From positions 1 through 64,000 of the forward strand of contig CAYJIZ010000008.1 in assembly GCA_964370395.1 (NCBI GenBank): DNA of 64,000 bases, written 5' to 3'. Below the pieces are notes generated by a model. That model made no database searches. It was not told the DNA's origin and saw only the letters and a program-made list of their open reading frames with translations. Origin of the DNA: JBGUVL01 sp964370395. GTDB taxonomy: Bacteria; Bacillota_I; Bacilli_A; Erysipelotrichales; Erysipelotrichaceae. The position numbers were made by a program, and so were the translations under genes. This document shows positions 16,043-24,842 of the stretch, piece after piece (positions within the stretch are counted from its first letter, which is position 1; the number at the start of each line of letters is the position of its first letter).

Positions 16043-16490
16043 GTTGAAAAATAAAGAGATATTCAGTTTAGAGAAAGAAATAAAATGGTTAGAAGAGAAG
16101 GCGAAGTACAATACTTTAAAAGCGTTAGGTATTTACGATGGACAGCCTGATATTTTAGCTTACATTTATATGAATAAAAACACAAATCAATACGATATTG
16201 CTCGGTATTTGGGTCTTTCAAGAGCATCAGTAGGAATTTCTTTAAAACGTATGGAGAAAAGTGGTTATATCACGGTTTCAAAAAACGAAGAAAACAAACG
16301 TTCTACATGTGTTTCCATTACTAAGCAAGGAGTTAAAGTTTTGGTTAAAGCAGATATGGTGTTGGATGAATACATATCGAGAAAATTTAAAGATTTTAAT
16401 GAGCAAGAAATTAACCAATATATTTATTTGATGAAAAAGTTAAAACGAAACTTAACGGATGTATACAAGAACACTCTAGAAGAGGATTAA
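16041..16490 (+). CDS. MarR-family transcriptional regulator
   Basis: This 149-residue winged-helix repressor has the recognition region AYIYMNKNTNQYDIARYLGLSRASVGISLKRMEKSGYI (~residues 37-74) and the wing basic segment NKRSTCVSITKQG. Flanking helices would form the dimer interface. ATG 16041 is set by GTGAGGTT; the ATG at 16011 lies in the operator and is not used. Two palindromes at its promoter point to autoregulation. It lies alone before ybaK with a terminator at its end, so its targets are unknown. Confidence 0.9.
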   Translation: MLKNKEIFSLEKEIKWLEEKAKYNTLKALGIYDGQPDILAYIYMNKNTNQYDIARYLGLSRASVGISLKRMEKSGYITVSKNEENKRSTCVSITKQGVKVLVKADMVLDEYISRKFKDFNEQEINQYIYLMKKLKRNLTDVYKNTLEED

Positions 16491-16508
16491 CACTTCTAGA
16501 GTGTTTTC
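16470..16508 (+). terminator. Terminator at the end of marR
   Basis: A 13-bp perfect stem (16470-16482 with 16493-16505) has a 10-nt loop and TTTT. The marR stop codon lies in the loop. The T tract is short, so termination may be partial ahead of ybaK. Confidence 0.8.
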
Positions 16509-16522
16509 TAAAGGAGGACATC

Positions 16523-16990
16523 ATGCAAAAGACAAATGCAATGCGCATGTTAGATAGAAGTAAAATCGCATATGAAGTATTTGAATTCGATCCTGAAGAA
16601 CCACTTAATGCTACGCAGATGGCAGCGATTACTGGTTTGAGTGCGGAAGCGATGTTCAAAACGTTAGTGTTACAAGGGGATCAACATGATTTTTTAGTAT
16701 GCTGCATCGCAATGGATGAAGAATTGGATATGAAAAAAGTAGCAAAAGCATCCAATCATAAACGTGTAGAGATGCTTCCATTAAAGCAATTGTTCGCAAC
16801 AACAGGGTATGTGCGCAAGGGTTGTTCACCAATCGGTATGAAAAAGGTGTTTAACACATACATTGATGAAACTGTTTTACTTTTTGATGAAATTTGTGTG
16901 AATGGTGGTATGCGGGGAACGTTGCTTAAAATTTCTAGTAAGAAATTAATTGAATTTTGTAGTGCTAACGTAGTAGAATTATGTAAGTAA
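16523..16990 (+). CDS. ybaK: YbaK/EbsC Cys-tRNA(Pro) deacylase
   Basis: This trans-editing enzyme hydrolyses Cys-tRNA(Pro) made by ProRS. The 155-residue protein has the family fold with the strands FKTLVLQGD and FLVCCIAMDEELDMKKVAKA, and the substrate-pocket motif GYVRKGCSPIGMKK (~residues 97-110) holding the conserved Lys and GCSP. GGSP or GCSP variants both occur in the family. AAAGGAGG precedes the ATG. rsmE follows after 16 bp with its own GAAAGGAG. Confidence 0.93.
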   Translation: MQKTNAMRMLDRSKIAYEVFEFDPEEPLNATQMAAITGLSAEAMFKTLVLQGDQHDFLVCCIAMDEELDMKKVAKASNHKRVEMLPLKQLFATTGYVRKGCSPIGMKKVFNTYIDETVLLFDEICVNGGMRGTLLKISSKKLIEFCSANVVELCK

Positions 16991-17006
16991 TTGAAAGGAG
17001 TTTATT

Positions 17007-17729
17007 ATGCAACAATACTTTGTGACAGAAACCTTAAATTTGCATCAACCATTTGCCTTTGATAAAGAACAAGCAAATCATATTCAAAAAGTAATGCGAA
17101 TGAATGAAAACGAGATAGTGAAAGTTGTGGATCAAGATAAACAACCTTTTTTTGTAACGATTCAATACAATGGGAAAGAAGTGCTTGGAAACCCTGTTGA
17201 AGCGTTAGACAAACAAGAAGACAAAGTAAAAGTTACAATTGTACAAGGCATGATTAAAAAAGAGAAGTGGGAGTTTTTGATTCAAAAGTGTTGTGAACTA
17301 GGTGTGCATCAAATTGTGCCGATGATTTCGAGCCGTACAATTGTAAAGGTGGATGTCAATGATACAAAAAAACTAGAGCGATATAATAAAATCGCATTAG
17401 AAGCTTGTGAGCAGTGCAAGCGCGATAGTTTAGTTGAAGTGAAAACACCAATACGGTTTAAAGAAATCGAAGCATATAAGAGTGAATTAAACATTGTGGC
17501 ATACGAATCCATCACAAGTCATTCACTACAATTAAAAGAGGTGTTACAAACCCATCCTGAAGTGACTTCCATCACATATGTAATAGGAAGTGAAGGTGGG
17601 TTTAGTGAAGAGGAAGTAGCGCAGTTAGTAAACCAAGGGTTTCAATGTGTAACATTAGGAAAGCGCATTTTGCGTGCTGAAACAGCTGCGATGGCAGTGG
17701 TAAACATTACACAGTATGAGTTAGATTAG
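17007..17729 (+). CDS. rsmE: 16S rRNA m3U1498 methyltransferase RsmE
   Basis: RsmE methylates N3 of U1498 in 16S rRNA in the assembled 30S subunit. The 240-residue SPOUT protein has an N-terminal PUA-like domain and the C-terminal knot motifs VIGSEGGFSEEEV and LGKRILRAETAAM (~residues 185-235), which bind AdoMet. In B. subtilis rsmE sits close to mtaB (yqeU-yqeV); here one unknown gene separates them. All knot motifs are intact. Confidence 0.96.
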   Translation: MQQYFVTETLNLHQPFAFDKEQANHIQKVMRMNENEIVKVVDQDKQPFFVTIQYNGKEVLGNPVEALDKQEDKVKVTIVQGMIKKEKWEFLIQKCCELGVHQIVPMISSRTIVKVDVNDTKKLERYNKIALEACEQCKRDSLVEVKTPIRFKEIEAYKSELNIVAYESITSHSLQLKEVLQTHPEVTSITYVIGSEGGFSEEEVAQLVNQGFQCVTLGKRILRAETAAMAVVNITQYELD

Positions 17730-17738
17730 GGGTGTCAT

Positions 17739-18485
17739 ATGGAAAAGATTAGTAAGTTATTGCATAAGAAACTTGATCGCAATACCAAAAAAGACAAACA
17801 TTTGCTTGCGATGAAAACGACGTTTGAAACACTTTGGAAAGAGTTCAAACTACCTTACAAAGACGCAGATGAATTTGATTATTATCGCAATGAAGTTGTG
17901 TATCGAGGAATCGAAAATAAAAAAATAATCGAGGATGCTTATTTTCAGGGATTAGCTAAAATGAATGACTATTATTTTACGCTTGAATTTAAAGAAAAAC
18001 AAAGAATGATGAATTATGAAATTCATGAATCATTAAAAGAACTTCCTCATTTTCACTATGTTGATGACTGTATTTATATTCCTTTCTTTGATCAGAAATT
18101 AAATCGAATTTACCAAAACGAGATTGTCTTGTTTGATTTAAAACAGTATCGTCGTATTGTTCATACATTTGATGACTTGCTTGTCTTCAATCAATATGGT
18201 TATGAAGTATACCGTTCTTCGTTTTCTTCTTTGACGCTAATCGCAGAATACGAAAACAAGGCAGCGTTATACGATGCGTATACAAAACGCTTGTTTTTTA
18301 TTGAAAATGATAACTTAATCGATTTTATTACGATTGTAACAAATGATGAATTGGATGTATTGCGTGAATTGAGTATTGCTTATTTTTATAGTGATAAGAA
18401 TAAATTTGTTGAGGTATTATCGATATCAAAAAACATTGATGATAAACTCACGAAAAAATTAAATAAAATTTTGAATAGAAAGTAG
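17739..18485 (+). CDS. Conserved-looking hypothetical protein, unknown fold
   Basis: I do not recognise this 248-residue protein. It is rich in Lys, Tyr, Phe and Asp, has no signal peptide, membrane helix or clear catalytic motif, and looks like a soluble alpha/beta protein. The N-terminal 20 residues are strongly basic. It starts 9 bp after rsmE and ends 8 bp before mtaB, so it is embedded in a tRNA/rRNA-modification operon. A role linked to RNA modification is possible, by context only. Base composition matches the neighbours and there is no sign of transfer. Confidence 0.8.
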   Translation: MEKISKLLHKKLDRNTKKDKHLLAMKTTFETLWKEFKLPYKDADEFDYYRNEVVYRGIENKKIIEDAYFQGLAKMNDYYFTLEFKEKQRMMNYEIHESLKELPHFHYVDDCIYIPFFDQKLNRIYQNEIVLFDLKQYRRIVHTFDDLLVFNQYGYEVYRSSFSSLTLIAEYENKAALYDAYTKRLFFIENDNLIDFITIVTNDELDVLRELSIAYFYSDKNKFVEVLSISKNIDDKLTKKLNKILNRK

Positions 18486-18493
18486 GTAACGAA

Positions 18494-19765
18494 ATGATTA
18501 CTTTTGCATTATCCACGCTGGGGTGTAAAGTGAATGCGTACGAATCCAATGGGTATATAGAAGGATTACGTGAGTTTGGTTGGCAATTAGTCGACTTTAA
18601 AGAGAAAGCTGATATTTATATTATTAATACTTGTTCTGTTACGAATACAGCAGCAAGCAAAAGCAAACAAAAGATTCACCAAGCACAAAAGCGGAATCCA
18701 GATGCTTTAATATGCGTTGTTGGTTGTTTTGTGCAAACGACAAAAGAAGAGTTAGATGTGGATGTATTAATTGGAAGCAGTGGAAAAGACCAATTAGCAC
18801 AACATGTTTTTGATGCTTACCAAAGCAAAGAAAAGAAATCGTATGTCGCAGATGTGAGCCAATTGACTACCTTTGAAAATGTTGCAATTCATACGTTTGA
18901 AGGGCAAACAAGAGCGTATTTAAAAATTCAGGATGGGTGCAATCAATTTTGTTCGTACTGTATTATTCCTTATGCAAGAGGAAGAGAACGTTCTTTGCCA
19001 ATCGCCAAAGTGGTAGAAACAGCAAAAGCTTTAGTAAACAGCAATCACAAGGAAATTGTTCTTTCTGGTATTCATACGGGACGATATGGTCATGATTTGT
19101 CAACGGATTTGTTGTCGTTGCTTAAGCAATTAGTAAAAATTGAAGGATTGCAACGAATTCGCATCTCTTCAATTGAAATGAATGAGTTAGACGATGCTTT
19201 TTTGACATTCATGAGCCAAGAGGATAAGATTGCGAAACATTTGCATATTCCTATCCAATCGGGTAGTGATTCTATTTTAAAAGCGATGAATCGACCTTAT
19301 ACGATTTGTGATTTTAAAACGAAAATAAAGAAAATCCGTGCGTTAATGCCAGATGTTTCGATCAGTAGTGATATCATTATGGGGTTTCCTGGTGAAAGTG
19401 AAGAAGAAGTAAACGAAACATTACGCAATTTAGAAGCTATTGATTTTTCATTCTTGCATGTTTTTCCATTTTCGAAAAGAGATGGGACAAAAGCGAGTGA
19501 AATGAAAGCGCACATTAGTAATGAATTGAAGAAGAAAAGATGCCAAAAGGTTTCGCTTTTATCAAAAAACCACTATAATGTATATAAATCTAAATTTTTG
19601 AAACAAAGCGTTCAAGTTCTTCTTGAATATGAAAAAGAAGGGTATTTGTTTGGTCATACGAGTGAATATTTGCCTGTGATGGTAAAATCAAATGACTTTC
19701 AAGTAAACACAATGTGTACCGTTACAATAACATCGATACAAGATGGCATATTGTATGGTGAATAG
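18494..19765 (+). CDS. mtaB: tRNA t6A37 methylthiotransferase MtaB
   Basis: MtaB is a radical SAM enzyme that adds a methylthio group to t6A at tRNA position 37 (ms2t6A). The 423-residue protein has the N-terminal UPF0004 domain with cysteines in TLGCKVN, INTCSV and VVGCF. It has the radical SAM CxxxCxxC in GCNQFCSYCIIPYARGRERS (~residues 151-171) and a C-terminal TRAM domain. All six cluster-ligand cysteines are present. The start lies 8 bp after the preceding gene, whose end provides AAGTAGGTAAC. murE overlaps its end only in an unfavoured ORF extension. Confidence 0.95.
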   Translation: MITFALSTLGCKVNAYESNGYIEGLREFGWQLVDFKEKADIYIINTCSVTNTAASKSKQKIHQAQKRNPDALICVVGCFVQTTKEELDVDVLIGSSGKDQLAQHVFDAYQSKEKKSYVADVSQLTTFENVAIHTFEGQTRAYLKIQDGCNQFCSYCIIPYARGRERSLPIAKVVETAKALVNSNHKEIVLSGIHTGRYGHDLSTDLLSLLKQLVKIEGLQRIRISSIEMNELDDAFLTFMSQEDKIAKHLHIPIQSGSDSILKAMNRPYTICDFKTKIKKIRALMPDVSISSDIIMGFPGESEEEVNETLRNLEAIDFSFLHVFPFSKRDGTKASEMKAHISNELKKKRCQKVSLLSKNHYNVYKSKFLKQSVQVLLEYEKEGYLFGHTSEYLPVMVKSNDFQVNTMCTVTITSIQDGILYGE

Positions 19766-19775
19766 GAGGAGTAGT

Positions 19776-21230
19776 ATGAGGTTATCGCAAATCTTTGAAA
19801 AAGCACCGAATATTGAAATCAAATCTTTGCATACGGATTCGCGTAAAGTGAAACCCCAAGGAATGTTTTTTTGTTTGGATGGTCTTTTGACTAACGGACA
19901 TAAATACATAGCGAAGGCAATTGAGAATGGCGCAACTTGTGTTGTTCATAGTGAGCCAGTTAAGAAATACGATGATAGTGTTACGTATATTAAAGTAGAT
20001 GATGTGAATGAAGTGTTAAACTTAGTAGTTGATAAGTTTTACGATTATCCAAGTGAAAAGATGACAGTATTTGGTGTCACTGGAACAAATGGAAAAAGTT
20101 CTGTCACAAATATTATTAATGATATCTACAATCGTTTTTCAAGTTGTGGTTATATTGGTACCATTGCAATTACTTACAAGGATGTGAAGTTAGAGCCTGA
20201 TTTAACAACTCCTGATGCCATTTTTTTGAATCGTACACTGTGTGACATGGTACAAGAAGAGGTAAAAGCGGTGGCGTTGGAAGTAAGTAGCCATGGTTTG
20301 GAGCAGGGAAGAGTAGATTCCATTGACTTCGATATCGCAATTTTTACGAATTTTAGTTACGATCATTTGGACTTTCATGGCACGATGGAAAACTATTTTA
20401 ATGCGAAAGCGAAATTATTTAAAAATATGAAACCAGAAGGGATTTCTATTTTGAATGTTGACGATGCTACTTTTAGTGAATTGTATCCATTATGTAAAAC
20501 AAAAGTGATCACATATGGGATTGAGAAAGAAGCGACGTATCGCGCAAAAGATATTGAGCTAGGAATTCGCAATACGACATTTACATTGTTGTACAAAGAA
20601 AAAGAATATGCGATTAAAACCAATTTGGTTGCGATGTATAACGTATACAACTTATTAGCTGCAATAGCAGCGATTGTTGAGAGTGGTGTTCCTATTGAGG
20701 AAGTATTGCAATATGTGGGGGACATCAAACAAATTGAAGGGCGTATGGAAATCATCGATGAAGGACAACCATTTCAAATTATTGTCGATTTCGCACATAC
20801 TCCAGATGGGTTAGAGAAAGTATACGAATACGCGAAGAAAATAACCCCACCTGAAAGTGAGATTATCACTGTGTTTGGAAGTGCTGGAAAACGAGATAAA
20901 GCAAAACGTAAAGTATTTGGTGAAATAGCGGATAAATATTGTAATTTGATTGTACTTACGGAAGATGATCCAAGAGGGGAAGATCCAAAATTAATTGCGG
21001 ATGAAATCAAATCAGGAATAAAAGATACACCTAGTGTCTTTATCGCAAATCGTTATGATGCAATTCGTATGGCAATTGAGAGTGCAAATAAATACGATAC
21101 GGTAATGATATTAGGTAAGGGTGATGAAGAATTCATGTACCATGAAGAAGGTCCTGTTCCATGGTATGGAGACCATAATGCAGCCAAAGAAATCGTTCAT
21201 AAGTATTACTTAAATGACGAAGAAGAATAA
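19776..21230 (+). CDS. murE: UDP-MurNAc-tripeptide synthetase MurE
   Basis: MurE adds the third residue of the peptidoglycan stem peptide. The 484-residue protein has the Mur ligase P-loop VTGTNGKSSVTN (~residues 101-112), the central DLTTPD and SSHGLEQGR motifs, and the C-terminal VFGSAGKRDKAKR. The substrate-selecting loop reads DDPR (residues ~397-400) where meso-DAP enzymes have DNPR. This change is known from lysine-using MurE proteins such as that of Thermotoga, so L-Lys (or another diamine) is more likely than DAP. ATG 19776 follows AGGAGGA. Confidence 0.95.
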   Translation: MRLSQIFEKAPNIEIKSLHTDSRKVKPQGMFFCLDGLLTNGHKYIAKAIENGATCVVHSEPVKKYDDSVTYIKVDDVNEVLNLVVDKFYDYPSEKMTVFGVTGTNGKSSVTNIINDIYNRFSSCGYIGTIAITYKDVKLEPDLTTPDAIFLNRTLCDMVQEEVKAVALEVSSHGLEQGRVDSIDFDIAIFTNFSYDHLDFHGTMENYFNAKAKLFKNMKPEGISILNVDDATFSELYPLCKTKVITYGIEKEATYRAKDIELGIRNTTFTLLYKEKEYAIKTNLVAMYNVYNLLAAIAAIVESGVPIEEVLQYVGDIKQIEGRMEIIDEGQPFQIIVDFAHTPDGLEKVYEYAKKITPPESEIITVFGSAGKRDKAKRKVFGEIADKYCNLIVLTEDDPRGEDPKLIADEIKSGIKDTPSVFIANRYDAIRMAIESANKYDTVMILGKGDEEFMYHEEGPVPWYGDHNAAKEIVHKYYLNDEEE

Positions 21231-21308
21231 AAAAATGATTCGTTTTTGATGAAAATGGTCAAATATATTGAAAAAAAGCTTATTTATTGCTTTATTTGAT
21301 GAAATTTC

Positions 21309-21337
21309 TTGCAATTTCAAATTGTTTTTTATATAAT
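21309..21337 (+). promoter_or_regulatory. Promoter of rpsU
   Basis: TTGCAA (21309-21314), 17-bp spacer, TATAAT (21332-21337). The start point is near 21344, followed by GAAGGGAGGG 8 bp before the ATG. Confidence 0.75.
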
Positions 21338-21370
21338 AAACATGCGTAATTTCAGAAGGGAGGGTTTGTA

Positions 21371-21550
21371 ATGCCAAAAGTAGTTTTAAAAGAAAACGAA
21401 GTTCTTGATGATGCACTACGTCGTTTTAAACGTCAAGTGTCTAGAAATGGAACCCTTGCTGAAGCACGTAAAAGAGAATTTTATGTTAAGCCAGGTGTGA
21501 AAAGAAAATTAAAATCTGAAGCAGCTCGCAAAGCACGCAAAGGAAGATAA
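21371..21550 (+). CDS. rpsU: Small ribosomal subunit protein bS21
   Basis: bS21 is a small basic 30S protein involved in initiation. The 59-residue product begins MPKVVLKENEVLDDALRRFK and ends in the basic KSEAARKARKGR, matching the family along its whole length. GGGAGGG lies 8 bp upstream. It has its own promoter and terminator. Confidence 0.97.
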   Translation: MPKVVLKENEVLDDALRRFKRQVSRNGTLAEARKREFYVKPGVKRKLKSEAARKARKGR

Positions 21551-21551
21551 C

Positions 21552-21577
21552 AAAAAGAAGCAGATGCTTCTTTTTTT
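21552..21577. terminator. Terminator between convergent rpsU and ispH
   Basis: The 10-bp stem AAAAAGAAGC / GCTTCTTTTT has loop AGAT. A and T tracts on both sides make it bidirectional. The ispH stop is at 21582. Confidence 0.88.
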
Positions 21578-21581
21578 CTTT

Positions 21582-22478
21582 TTATAGGATTTTATCTTTT
21601 TCAATCACTTGTTTCTCGAAAATGTTATTTTCTAAACAATAGATCACTTGGTTAATCAAATACGTTGGTGTGCTTGCACCAGCTGTGATTGCAATTCGAT
21701 TCAATTGAACCAATTGCGCAATATCCAAATCGTTTACATCGTCGATTAAGTAAACTTGTGCAATGCCTTGTTGTTTGGCGATTTGCGCTAATCGATTCGC
21801 ATTGTTACTCGCTTTGTCTCCCACGACGATTAATGCATCTACATCTTGTAAGTGCAATAGTGCTTCTTGACGACTACGTGTTGCATTACAAATTTCATCG
21901 CTGATGATGACGTTTGGGTATTTCTCTTCGATTTTTTCAAAGAGATGTTTCACATCGTGAAAGGACATCGTTGTTTGATTTGTCACAAATACGTTATCAT
22001 ATGCCTGAAGTTGTGCGATATCTTCTTCGCTCTCAATCAAATGTACATGCGCGTTATGATCGCATACCGCACTTGCTTCTGGATGGTTCTTTTTGCCAAT
22101 ATATAAGACTTCAAAACCTTCTTGTAATTTTGTGTTCACAATGTCTTGTGTTCGTAAAACATCAAAGCAACTCGCATCAATACAGTGTAACCCTTTCGCT
22201 TCGGCTTTCTTTTTAACCAGAGGGTGAATCCCATGAGCAGTAAAGATAACGATTCCTTCTTCGATTTCATCGAGAAGTTGTTCGCGGCTTTTACTCTTGT
22301 CATCAATAGTAATGATGTTGTATTCTTTCAACGCTTCAATAACATACTTATTGTGTACTAACATACCTAAAATATAAATGTTTTGGTTCGGGTTTTCTAA
22401 TGCTGTTTGCTTCGCGATTGTAATCGCACGAACCACACCTTTGCAATATCCTCTTGGAACGACTTTAATAATTTCCAT
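21582..22478 (-). CDS. ispH: 4-hydroxy-3-methylbut-2-enyl diphosphate reductase IspH
   Basis: IspH is the last enzyme of the MEP pathway, a [4Fe-4S] reductase yielding IPP and DMAPP. The 298-residue protein carries the three cluster cysteines in RGYCKGV, DASC and EICNATRSRQ, plus TAHGIHP and TNQTTMS. The second Cys is followed by Phe (DASCF) where most enzymes have DATCP, and the SSN motif reads SNN. ATG 22478 is preferred over GTG 22490, which falls in the AAAGTGAG ribosome site. It is divergent from cshB. dxs, ispA and ispG are elsewhere in the window. Confidence 0.95.
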   Translation of the reverse strand: MEIIKVVPRGYCKGVVRAITIAKQTALENPNQNIYILGMLVHNKYVIEALKEYNIITIDDKSKSREQLLDEIEEGIVIFTAHGIHPLVKKKAEAKGLHCIDASCFDVLRTQDIVNTKLQEGFEVLYIGKKNHPEASAVCDHNAHVHLIESEEDIAQLQAYDNVFVTNQTTMSFHDVKHLFEKIEEKYPNVIISDEICNATRSRQEALLHLQDVDALIVVGDKASNNANRLAQIAKQQGIAQVYLIDDVNDLDIAQLVQLNRIAITAGASTPTYLINQVIYCLENNIFEKQVIEKDKIL

Positions 22479-22506
22479 TGTTATTCTCACTTTCTGTACT
22501 GATTAC

Positions 22507-22535
22507 ATTATAATATAAAAGATAATATCTTTGAA
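22507..22535 (-). promoter_or_regulatory. Promoter of ispH
   Basis: On the minus strand: TTCAAA (22535-22530), 17-bp spacer, TATAAT (22512-22507). The -35 overlaps that of the divergent cshB promoter. Confidence 0.65.
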
Positions 22536-22559
22536 ATAAAAAACAATCTAAGATATAAT
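22531..22559 (+). promoter_or_regulatory. Promoter of cshB-nfo
   Basis: TTGAAA (22531-22536), 17-bp spacer, TATAAT (22554-22559). The leader is ~16 nt with AGAGAGG as ribosome site. Confidence 0.78.
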
Positions 22560-22581
22560 ACTTTAGAAAGAGAGGTAAATT

Positions 22582-23943
22582 ATGAACAAATATAGTGATT
22601 ATCAATTCAAAGAACACACAAAAGCGTTCATTGATTTAAATAAATTTGTTGTTCCTACCGAAATTCAACGACAAGTAATTCCACACGCGTTAAAAGGAAA
22701 AGATATCATCGGTATTTCTGCGACTGGGACAGGGAAGACGCATTCTTTCTTGATTCCTATTTTAGAAAGAATTGATGTGAATGAAAATAAAGTACAAGCA
22801 GTGATTAGTGCACCGACTAGAGAGTTGGCACTACAACTTTATACACGTGCATTAGATATGTGCAAAGCGTACAAAGGCTTAAAGATTAAGCTAATTACAG
22901 GTGGTGTTGACAAGCAACGAATGAGTGAGCAATTAAAAGTGCAACCGCATATTGTCATTGGTACACCAGGACGTATGCGCGATTTGTTTTTAAATGAACA
23001 AACACTGCGTTTGGATACAGCAAGTATTTTTGTTGTGGATGAAGCAGACATGACATTGGAGTTTGGATTTTTAGAGGACATTGATGCTATGTGTTCGCGC
23101 ATGAGCAACAAATTACAGATGATGAGTTTTAGTGCAACTATCCCAGATGGATTAAAACCATTTCTAAAAAAATACATGAATCAACCAATTACGGTAACCA
23201 TTGAAGAAGACAAGGCATTTAAGCCGAAAATTGAACATGTGTTAGTACCTGCACGTCATTTGTCTTATGAAGAACGTTTGTTGGATGTATTAAAAGGATT
23301 TACGCCTTATGTATGTCTTATTTTCGCAAACACGAGAGCAGAATGTGCACAAGCAGCTAAGCTTTTACGTGAAAATGGCTATGGAGTATTAGAGCTACAT
23401 GGAGACTTAACAAGTCGTGCAAGAAAAAGTGCGATGAAATCTCTTACGAACTTAAAGGAAAGCTATGTAGTGGCAAGTGATGTAGCTGCTCGTGGGATTG
23501 ACATTGAAGGTGTGAGTCATGTTGTTTCTTTAGGGTTCCCAAATGAGTTGGATTTTTATATTCATCGTTCAGGAAGAACGGGAAGAGCTGGAAAAGAAGG
23601 AACTTGTTATGCGATTTATAGAAAAGAAGACGAAGCAGACATTCGTCAACTTCAAGTACGTGGTATCGGGTTCAAACACCGTGATATTAAAAATGGGGAA
23701 TGGAAAGAATTAACACCTGTTTTTGAACGTAAGCGTAAAAAAGAAGATCCATTAGAGAAAGAAATTTCAAAAATGGTAAATGCGAAAAAGAAGAAAGTAA
23801 AACCAGGATATAAAAAGAAAAGAAAAGAAGAAGTAGACAATTTGAAACGTAAGGCAAAACGCCAATTGATTCAAAATGAAATAAAAGCACAAGTAAAAGA
23901 ACGTGCCAAAGCACGACAAAAAGAAAAGAGAGAAAGTAATTAA
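22582..23943 (+). CDS. cshB: DEAD-box RNA helicase, CshB-like
   Basis: This ATP-dependent RNA helicase acts in ribosome assembly, RNA decay or cold adaptation. The 453-residue protein has the Q motif region (VPTEIQRQVIP), motif I ATGTGKTH, Ia PTRELALQ, DEAD (VVDEADMTLEFG), SAT (FSATIPD) and HRSGRTGRAG. A ~60-residue Lys/Arg-rich tail probably binds RNA. The symbol rests on synteny with B. subtilis, where ispH, cshB and nfo are neighbours. nfo starts 1 bp after the stop. Confidence 0.9.
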   Translation: MNKYSDYQFKEHTKAFIDLNKFVVPTEIQRQVIPHALKGKDIIGISATGTGKTHSFLIPILERIDVNENKVQAVISAPTRELALQLYTRALDMCKAYKGLKIKLITGGVDKQRMSEQLKVQPHIVIGTPGRMRDLFLNEQTLRLDTASIFVVDEADMTLEFGFLEDIDAMCSRMSNKLQMMSFSATIPDGLKPFLKKYMNQPITVTIEEDKAFKPKIEHVLVPARHLSYEERLLDVLKGFTPYVCLIFANTRAECAQAAKLLRENGYGVLELHGDLTSRARKSAMKSLTNLKESYVVASDVAARGIDIEGVSHVVSLGFPNELDFYIHRSGRTGRAGKEGTCYAIYRKEDEADIRQLQVRGIGFKHRDIKNGEWKELTPVFERKRKKEDPLEKEISKMVNAKKKKVKPGYKKKRKEEVDNLKRKAKRQLIQNEIKAQVKERAKARQKEKRESN

Positions 23944-23944
23944 T

Positions 23945-24823
23945 ATGAAAATAGGTTCTCACGTATCGATGAGTGCTCCTGATTTTGTTTTAGGTAGCGT
24001 GAAGGAAGCACTTTCTTATGGAGCGAACGCTTTTATGTTGTACAGTGGTGCTCCCCAAAATACAAGAAGACAACCATTAGAAAAAATGAAGATTGAGGAA
24101 GCGAAGCAATTAATGGCAGACAATGCAATTGCACCTGATCATATGATTGTACATGCTCCCTATATTATAAATTTAGCCAATACATTAAAACCTGAGACAT
24201 ACGAAATCGCTGTTTCTTTCTTGAAGGAAGAAATCAAACGTACACAAGCACTAGGGGCAAAATACATTGTATTGCATCCAGGAAGCCATGTGAAAGCGGG
24301 AGAAGATGTTGGTTTGGCTAGTATTGTAAAAGGATTAGATGAAGCAATGCAAGACATTCAGGATGTTTGTATCGCATTGGAAACGATGGCAGGCAAGGGA
24401 AGTGAACTTGGTTACACCTTTGAACAAATCAAATACATTATGGATCATGTGCAAAAAAGTGACCATATCAAAGTGTGTTTGGATACTTGTCATATTAATG
24501 ATGCAGGGTATGATATCGCTGATTTTGATGCTGTATTGGATCATTTTGATCGTGTCATTGGATTAGAACATTTGGTTTGTGTTCATTTAAATGATTCGAA
24601 AAACGAAAAGGGTGCAAGAAAAGATCGACATGCGAATATCGGGTTTGGAGAAATTGGGTTTGCGACATTAGCAAACATCGCCAACCATCCTAAATTAAAA
24701 GACGTCGTTAAAATTTTAGAGACGCCTTATGTGGAAGGAAATCCACCTTATCGTTATGAAATAGAAATGCTTAAAAAACAAGAGTTTGATGAATCAATTA
24801 TGGATAAAATAAAACAAGGCTAA
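23945..24823 (+). CDS. nfo: Endonuclease IV
   Basis: This zinc-dependent AP endonuclease acts in base excision repair. The 292-residue TIM barrel starts MKIGSHVSMS and has the metal ligands in VLHPGSH, ALETMAGKGSE, CLDTCHINDAGYD, CVHLNDSK, RHANIGFGEIG and LETP. ATG 23945 is one base after the cshB stop; an upstream in-frame ATG at 23903 lies inside cshB. With xth, the cell has both AP endonuclease families. All ligands are intact. Confidence 0.96.
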   Translation: MKIGSHVSMSAPDFVLGSVKEALSYGANAFMLYSGAPQNTRRQPLEKMKIEEAKQLMADNAIAPDHMIVHAPYIINLANTLKPETYEIAVSFLKEEIKRTQALGAKYIVLHPGSHVKAGEDVGLASIVKGLDEAMQDIQDVCIALETMAGKGSELGYTFEQIKYIMDHVQKSDHIKVCLDTCHINDAGYDIADFDAVLDHFDRVIGLEHLVCVHLNDSKNEKGARKDRHANIGFGEIGFATLANIANHPKLKDVVKILETPYVEGNPPYRYEIEMLKKQEFDESIMDKIKQG

Positions 24824-24842
24824 CATTACGCCTTGTTTTTTT
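24811..24842. terminator. Bidirectional terminator between nfo and ispG
   Basis: The 10-bp stem AAAACAAGGC / GCCTTGTTTT has a 9-nt loop and flanking A and T tracts. The stop codons of both convergent genes lie in or next to it. Confidence 0.9.
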
